Notes under the pieces: model-generated
What the model saw: only the letters and a program-made list of their open reading frames with translations
What the model was told of the DNA's origin: nothing
Database searches by the model: none
Made by a program: the position numbers and the translations under genes
In this document: in pieces, positions 43,888 through 47,925 of the stretch
Position numbering within the stretch: the first letter of the stretch is position 1
Layout: every line of letters begins with the position of its first letter
Assembly (NCBI RefSeq): GCF_900199585.1
Contig: NZ_FZQY01000010.1
Coordinates: 2,591-50,515 of the forward strand
Length of the DNA: 47,925 nt
Direction: 5' to 3'
DNA from: Helicobacter sp. 'house sparrow 1'
Lineage (GTDB): Bacteria > Campylobacterota > Campylobacteria > Campylobacterales > Helicobacteraceae

Positions 43888-46239
43888 TTAGCTTTTTAAT
43901 TTAATATCAAATTTTTCTTCCAAAACTTGCAATATCTTTTTAGTTACTAAAGCAATATCCTCTTCAGTTAAATTCTTTTTATCTGGTGTGATCTCTGCAC
44001 GAATACTTAATGCTATCTTTCCATCTTCTTGAGAAAAAATATCTAAAGGATAGATATCTTTTAAGTATGCAATCTTTTCTTGCAAAATTGCCTTTCGGAT
44101 TTCTGCAAAAACAAAGGTATCTTCTACTAATACTGTTAAATCCCTCAAGCTTGTAGGTAATTTTGAAAATTCTTTACATAAAGGATGCTCTAGTTGCAAT
44201 TCTTGTAAATCTAGCTCACATAAGAATACATTTGCTAGTTCCATCTCTTTTGCAAAAACCGGATGAAGCTTTCCAATAATCCCAATTTTTTGGTTATTTA
44301 AAATTACATAAGCACTTTGGTAGGGATGAAATATTTGTGGAATTTGATTCTCTAAAACTTGCAACTCAAATTCTCCAACAATCTTTGAAACTACTTGCGC
44401 AAAGGAATAAAAATCCCATTTAATGCCCTTAGGATTTGGGAATTGCTCCCCATCTTTCATACCACTCACCGCAAAGGCAATTTTTAACTTTTCATTACGC
44501 TGACTGTCATAGACACTTCCAATCTCACATAAGCTTATATTCTTATAGCCAAAATTCTGATTCCTTGAAATAGAATCTAATAATGCTGGAAGCAAAGAAC
44601 TTCTTAGAGTATTGAGTTCTGAAGTAATTGGGTTAAGCAACTCTTTTTGATCCTCAAGAACCTCAAAACCAAACTTTTGCAACCTATCTTTTTGATAAAA
44701 AAGATAATGGATACATTCTACAAAGTTATGGGCCAAGGCTCTTTGAACGATACGCCTCTGATTTTTGTAAGCTAAATAAGCTGGGGTGATTTTTGATTCT
44801 TCTTGCATCGTATGAGGAACTGGTGGAATCTTATCTACTCCATAGATTCTTAAAATTTCTTCTGCCAAGTCCTGTTCAGTCTGGATATCATGGCGATAGG
44901 AAGGAGCCACTACACTAAATGAATCATCATTAGTTTTTAGCTCCAAATAAAAATCAAGTTGCTTTAAAATATCAGAAACAATCTGGATGGGAATCTCAAA
45001 TCCTATAATTTGAGCAATACTAGAAAACTTTGTGCGTATGATATTTTCTTCTTTATCTTGTTTAATCTCCTGAACACCATCATAAATAAAGCACGAACTG
45101 TAAAGATCTAATAAAACACAAAGATAATTAATTCCTAGGTGTAAGTCAGGGTTTGTTCCCCTAACACTCTTATAAACCAATTCTTTATTCTGCTTTTGTG
45201 CCTTATTTTCAAATAAAACCTGAGAAATTTGAAAAGGAGCAATATAACTTGCTTCAAAAATAATTGTCTTGCTTGTATCCAAATCCTGCTCAACTAAATT
45301 TCCCACCCCTATATAAGAAAGTTTATCATTTGCAAAGATCTCCTCAAATCCTTGAGGATTCTTTTGAACATAAAGCCATAAAATCTCATTTGTCTGATTT
45401 TGATTCTTATAAAGCTTATCTGCCTCATAAGCATTCAAAATTACACCTGTCATATAAGTAACATAATTTAAATAATTCTCAATAATTCCTGTTTTTAAAA
45501 TACCATTGATACCCAAGGCAATCTGCATTTGCAATGGCAAATTCTTTGCTTCAAAATCCATTACTTTATAAAGCAATGATGAATCTACTTTATTCTTTTG
45601 AGCAACTTGAAATTTTCTTCCTATGCCAATTTGGTTATTACTTAAATATTCTTTCATTTTCTTAAATTTAAGTCCAAAGTAAGCCTTTAGTTCCCTCGCA
45701 ATCCCCAAAACACAGAGACAATCCCCACGATTTGGAGTAAGAGAAATCTCTAAAATATAATCTCTGAAAATTTCATACTCCCTTAATTCTCTACCCAAAA
45801 CGAGCTCTCCGATACTTTCATCCAAAAGCATAATTCCATCATTTATTTTTGGCAATCCCAATTCTGTGCTTGAACACAACATCCCAAAGCTATCAACTCC
45901 TCTTAGCTTGCTGGGTTTAATTTCTAAAATCTTTCCATCAAATGCAAGTTTAGCTCCACAAAGCGCAACCGCAACATGCTGATCTTGTGCAACATTTTTT
46001 GCTCCACAAACAATCTGCAAGACCTCGCCACCTACATCAACTCTACATACACTTAATTTATCTGCATCTGGATGTGCTTCTTTTTGTAACACCTTTCCCA
46101 CTACAATCTTTTGTGGTAAATCTATAGCTTCACAGGCATCAATCTCTAAACCTATAACATTTAAAGCATTGCAAATTTCATTAATTGTCAAGTCTTCAAT
46201 ATCAACAAACTCTTTTAGTAAATGCGTTGTAACCCTCAT
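43888..46239 (-). CDS. pheT: Phenylalanyl-tRNA synthetase beta subunit
   Basis: The beta chain of the (alpha-beta)2 enzyme, 783 residues. The order is: N-terminal region [14 protein letters not shown], a tRNA-binding OB domain (about 40-150, VGKVLQKEAHPDADKLSVCRVDVG), B3/B4 editing domain, B5 domain (about 400-475), a pseudo-catalytic domain and the C-terminal anticodon-binding FDX-ACB domain (about 695-783). Its ATG shares one base with the pheS stop (TAATG). Confidence 0.97.
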   Translation of the reverse strand: MRVTTHLLKEFVDIEDLTINEICNALNVIGLEIDACEAIDLPQKIVVGKVLQKEAHPDADKLSVCRVDVGGEVLQIVCGAKNVAQDQHVAVALCGAKLAFDGKILEIKPSKLRGVDSFGMLCSSTELGLPKINDGIMLLDESIGELVLGRELREYEIFRDYILEISLTPNRGDCLCVLGIARELKAYFGLKFKKMKEYLSNNQIGIGRKFQVAQKNKVDSSLLYKVMDFEAKNLPLQMQIALGINGILKTGIIENYLNYVTYMTGVILNAYEADKLYKNQNQTNEILWLYVQKNPQGFEEIFANDKLSYIGVGNLVEQDLDTSKTIIFEASYIAPFQISQVLFENKAQKQNKELVYKSVRGTNPDLHLGINYLCVLLDLYSSCFIYDGVQEIKQDKEENIIRTKFSSIAQIIGFEIPIQIVSDILKQLDFYLELKTNDDSFSVVAPSYRHDIQTEQDLAEEILRIYGVDKIPPVPHTMQEESKITPAYLAYKNQRRIVQRALAHNFVECIHYLFYQKDRLQKFGFEVLEDQKELLNPITSELNTLRSSLLPALLDSISRNQNFGYKNISLCEIGSVYDSQRNEKLKIAFAVSGMKDGEQFPNPKGIKWDFYSFAQVVSKIVGEFELQVLENQIPQIFHPYQSAYVILNNQKIGIIGKLHPVFAKEMELANVFLCELDLQELQLEHPLCKEFSKLPTSLRDLTVLVEDTFVFAEIRKAILQEKIAYLKDIYPLDIFSQEDGKIALSIRAEITPDKKNLTEEDIALVTKKILQVLEEKFDIKLKS

Positions 46240-47228
46240 TAAAATTGCTCCAATATTCTCAAATCTGTTTCAAAAAAGCTTCTTAAATCATTTATTTCAC
46301 AAGTCAGCATTGCTAAACGCTCAATTCCCATTCCAAAGGCATAACCACTTACACCCTCATATCCAACAGCTTCAAATACTCTTGAATCTACAACTCCACA
46401 GCCTAAAACCTCAAGCCATCCTGTATGAGAGCAAACCCTACAGCCATCACCACCACAAAAATTACAGCTGATATCAACCTCTGCACTAGGTTCTGTAAAA
46501 GGAAAAAAACTTGATCTAAAACGAACTTTTACATCTCCAAATAAATATTGTAAAAAATTCTCAAGCGTAAATTTTAGATTCGCAAAGTTAGCATTTTTTC
46601 CATAATCAACAACCAAGCCTTCAACTTGATGAAACATCGGGGTATGAGTTAAATCATAGTCTCTACGAAATGTGGCTCCTGTACAAATCATTTTGATAGG
46701 AGGTCGTTGTGCTAGCATCGTACGAATTTGAACAGGTGAAGTATGAGTTCGCAATAACATAGAATCTCTAAAATAGAATGTATCTTGCATATCTCTTGCA
46801 GGATGATAAATAGGAATATTTAAGGCCTCAAAATTATGAAAATCATCCTCTACCAAAGGCCCTACACATAAATCATAATCAAGATTCTTAAAATATTCTA
46901 TAATCCGATCTTTTGTATAGTTGATTGGATGCCCCACTCTTCCCTTAGATTGAGAATAAAACAAACTAGGATCAATCTTTTCACTCAGCAATATTTTTTG
47001 CAATTCTTCGTTTTCTAAAATTACCTTTTTCTCTGAAAATAAATTCTCAAATTTTGATTTCAAAAGATTAAGTTCTCTTGCAAGCTCTTTTTTTGCTTCC
47101 CCCTCTAGATCTTTCAAGGCACTAAATTTTTGAGTAATACTTCCCTTTTTACCAAAAAACTCAATTCTAACCGCTTCAAGCTCCTTAATATCTTTTGCTT
47201 GTATTATTTTTTGCTCAAAAATCTCCAC
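46239..47228 (-). CDS. pheS: Phenylalanyl-tRNA synthetase alpha subunit
   Basis: The catalytic alpha chain. A coiled-coil N terminus precedes the class II core with [64 protein letters not shown] and [12 protein letters not shown]-like sequence. An ATG at 47252 is in frame but has no ribosome binding site. AGGAAGGA lies just before the GTG at 47228, so the GTG start (329 residues) is preferred. It is first in the operon with pheT, aroA and ispH. Confidence 0.93.
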   Translation of the reverse strand: MEIFEQKIIQAKDIKELEAVRIEFFGKKGSITQKFSALKDLEGEAKKELARELNLLKSKFENLFSEKKVILENEELQKILLSEKIDPSLFYSQSKGRVGHPINYTKDRIIEYFKNLDYDLCVGPLVEDDFHNFEALNIPIYHPARDMQDTFYFRDSMLLRTHTSPVQIRTMLAQRPPIKMICTGATFRRDYDLTHTPMFHQVEGLVVDYGKNANFANLKFTLENFLQYLFGDVKVRFRSSFFPFTEPSAEVDISCNFCGGDGCRVCSHTGWLEVLGCGVVDSRVFEAVGYEGVSGYAFGMGIERLAMLTCEINDLRSFFETDLRILEQF

Positions 47229-47414
47229 TTCTTCCTTCCTCGCAACTATCATCTTAAAATAATGCGTTATTTTAATGAAAAATAATACATTTTCCTCAGC
47301 TTTCTTTAAATAAAATCTAAAAATAACTTACTCTTTAAACAACTAGGAGCCTACTAACTATCAAGGCAACATTATAAATACTAATTACTTTTTGCAAAAT
47401 ATAAACAAATAAAA

Positions 47415-47420
47415 TATAGT
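47415..47420 (+). promoter_or_regulatory. Promoter of the AapA-like toxin transcript (-10)
   Basis: TATAGT, one mismatch from consensus, in a very A/T-rich upstream region; it predicts a transcript start near 47426-47428 and a leader of about 40 bases. Confidence 0.5.
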
Positions 47421-47429
47421 TTTTAGAGA

Positions 47430-47498
47430 CAATTCCCTCTCCTACCACCACTTAACAGGAGTTCATTATGAATATGCCAAAACTTTCAAAAAAGCATA
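47430..47498 (-). ncRNA. Possible IsoA-like antisense RNA
   Basis: AapA toxins are silenced by an antisense RNA of about 80 bases transcribed from inside the toxin gene. On the minus strand TATACA at 47510-47505 is a weak -10, preceded by a long T-rich stretch (opposite 47543-47578). It would give an RNA covering the first ten codons, the ribosome binding site and the leader. The terminator is not clear. This is inference from the family plus a weak motif. Confidence 0.3.
47439..47461 (+). promoter_or_regulatory. Anti-Shine-Dalgarno hairpin and 5' arm of a long-range pairing
   Basis: CTCCT at 47439-47443 is the complement of AGGAG at 47457-47461, the toxin ribosome binding site. The loop between contains CCACCACTTAA (47445-47455), an exact complement of TTAAGTGGTGG at 47579-47589 near the end of the transcript. 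CTCT (47437-47440) can also pair with AGAG at 47592-47595. Both pairings would keep the full-length mRNA from being translated. Confidence 0.65.
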
Positions 47499-47545
47499 TT
47501 TTGTTGTATAGTTTGTTGTGTAACTTGCTAAAGATTTGTTTTTAA
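47468..47545 (+). CDS. AapA-like type I toxin peptide
   Basis: A 25-codon gene starting MNMPKLSKKH and continuing with a leucine-rich hydrophobic stretch ending LLKICF. It has AGGAG spaced six bases before the ATG, the best ribosome binding site in the region. Basic residues in the first third followed by a hydrophobic helix match the small membrane-active toxins of type I systems, and the RNA architecture around it (promoter, sequestered site, 5'-3' pairing, terminator) matches H. pylori AapA/IsoA. The peptide itself is too short and divergent to assign by sequence alone. Confidence 0.6.
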   Translation: MNMPKLSKKHILLYSLLCNLLKICF

Positions 47546-47578
47546 AAAAAATCTTTAAAAAATAAAAAAAGAAAAAAA

Positions 47579-47618
47579 TTAAGTGGTGGCAAGAGAAAGA
47601 AAGATTTCTCTTTATTTT
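47579..47618 (+). terminator. 3' pairing arm and terminator of the toxin mRNA
   Basis: TTAAGTGGTGG (47579-47589) pairs with the leader. It is followed by a hairpin AGAGAAA (47592-47598) with TTTCTCT (47605-47611), then TTATTTT, an intrinsic terminator. Since the AGAG is shared by the terminator stem and the leader pairing, the two folds could compete. Confidence 0.65.
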
Positions 47619-47628
47619 AAAGAACATT

Positions 47629-47653
47629 GATGCATTGCATCTTTTAGTTTTTT
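47629..47653 (+). terminator. Second plus-strand hairpin with T-run
   Basis: GATGC-ATT-GCATC at 47629-47641 followed by TTTTAGTTTTTT. A short stem with a strong T-tract, placed right behind the toxin terminator, giving a back-up stop. Confidence 0.5.
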
Positions 47654-47689
47654 CCCTCCTTGATTGATTGTTTGAGTTTAATTATTTCT

Positions 47690-47727
47690 ACCCTAACTCT
47701 TATTTTTAGAGTTAGGGTTTACTATTT
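47690..47727 (+). terminator. Third hairpin before the SPOR gene
   Basis: An 11-base perfect stem (ACCCTAACTCT at 47690-47700, complement at 47708-47718) with TTTACTATTTTTT after it on the plus strand. The minus-strand SPOR gene ends 13 bases away, so the stem could serve both directions, but only the plus side has a T-tract. Confidence 0.55.
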
Positions 47728-47740
47728 TTTAGATCTAGTC

Positions 47741-47925
47741 TTATTCCACTACAATCACATTAGCATTTGAATTTAATTCTTTTAATATGCCTTGCATTTG
47801 ATCTTTTTGCTTTAATGCATCCTGCTCACTGTTAAATGGACCTACTAGATACACTTTAGAATTTCCTTTATTTTGAACTCTAAGATCTTTTATTTTCTTT
47901 AGAGTATTTTCTTCTTTTTTAGAGA
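47741..47925 (-). CDS. SPOR-domain protein, C-terminal part only
   Basis: The last 60 residues of a minus-strand gene that continues beyond the window. The pattern NKGNSKVYLVGPFNSEQDAL, then KQKDQMQGILKEL and VIVVE at the end, fits a SPOR domain, which binds denuded peptidoglycan at the septum. Candidates include RlpA-, DedD- or FtsN-like proteins; the missing N terminus prevents a choice. Confidence 0.75.
   Translation of the reverse strand, partial: SKKEENTLKKIKDLRVQNKGNSKVYLVGPFNSEQDALKQKDQMQGILKELNSNANVIVVE

Noticed and set aside
47690-47718. Terminator of the SPOR-domain gene on the minus strand
   Set aside because: The stem is well placed, but the minus strand after it has no T-tract; it was assigned to the plus strand with shared use left open.
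1-47925. CRISPR array, insertion sequence or prophage
   Set aside because: No regularly spaced repeats, transposase-like frames or phage genes were seen; all intergenic stretches are accounted for.

Overview
The window is AT-rich chromosomal DNA from a Helicobacter-like member of the Campylobacterota (Epsilonproteobacteria). This rests on signature genes and on blocks whose order I recognise from Helicobacter pylori: rpsF-ssb-rpsR/holA/rnr/aroE; hemC-proS-hemA-ispB-DUF2018-napA(dps)-flgS-flgJ-like-flgI; recA-eno-aroK; folP-holB-hobA-lysC-nudH-cytochrome c553-hemW; lspA-glmM-rpsT-prfA; and pheS-pheT-aroA-ispH-rpsA. HobA, DUF2018, a NapA-type Dps and a soluble FlgS kinase are characteristic of this lineage. 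No phage, insertion sequence or CRISPR array is visible.

Layout. From 55 to 6611 a minus-strand run carries ribosomal proteins S18 and S6, SSB, DNA polymerase III delta, RNase R, AroE, an SH3 protein and PurM. A zinc alcohol dehydrogenase (6668-7738) and a tightly overlapping heme/prenyl/proS operon (7793-13763) follow. A 758-base gene-poor gap with one possible 51-residue membrane peptide precedes dps. Next comes flgI-flgJ-like-flgS, which lies behind a strong sigma-54 (RpoN) promoter match. On the plus strand are tRNA-Pro(GGG), recA, eno, a DivIC/FtsB-like gene, an AMIN-domain gene and aroK. The signal recognition particle RNA lies on the minus strand against the end of aroK. The methionine importer metNIQ (plus) faces a minus-strand operon of an unknown 331-residue protein, folP, holB, hobA, lysC and nudH. 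Cytochrome c553 and hemW diverge around a TTACA-N4-TGTAA palindrome. lspA-glmM diverge from rpsT-prfA. A surface-polysaccharide/cofactor group (PglK/Wzk-like flippase, GDP-L-fucose synthase, NifS-like enzyme, HIT protein, BioB) precedes the rpsA, ispH, aroA, pheT, pheS block. The window ends inside a SPOR-domain gene.

The most interesting locus is the gap between pheS and the SPOR gene. There a short plus-strand transcript (about 47427-47618) encodes a 25-residue basic, hydrophobic peptide with a perfect ribosome binding site. That site is complementary to an upstream anti-Shine-Dalgarno sequence, and the 5' leader has an 11-base perfect complement at the transcript's 3' end, just before an intrinsic terminator. 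This is the architecture of an AapA/IsoA-type (type I) toxin-antitoxin system. The unit is too short for ordinary gene callers.

Genes work together in several places. FlgS sits in an operon with a flagellar P-ring gene behind the kind of promoter that FlgS itself activates through FlgR/RpoN. HobA (DnaA-associated) is coupled to HolB (replisome). The rpsF leader can hide its own ribosome binding site. Promoter, start-codon and small-RNA calls come from reading motifs by eye; no alignment or folding program was run.
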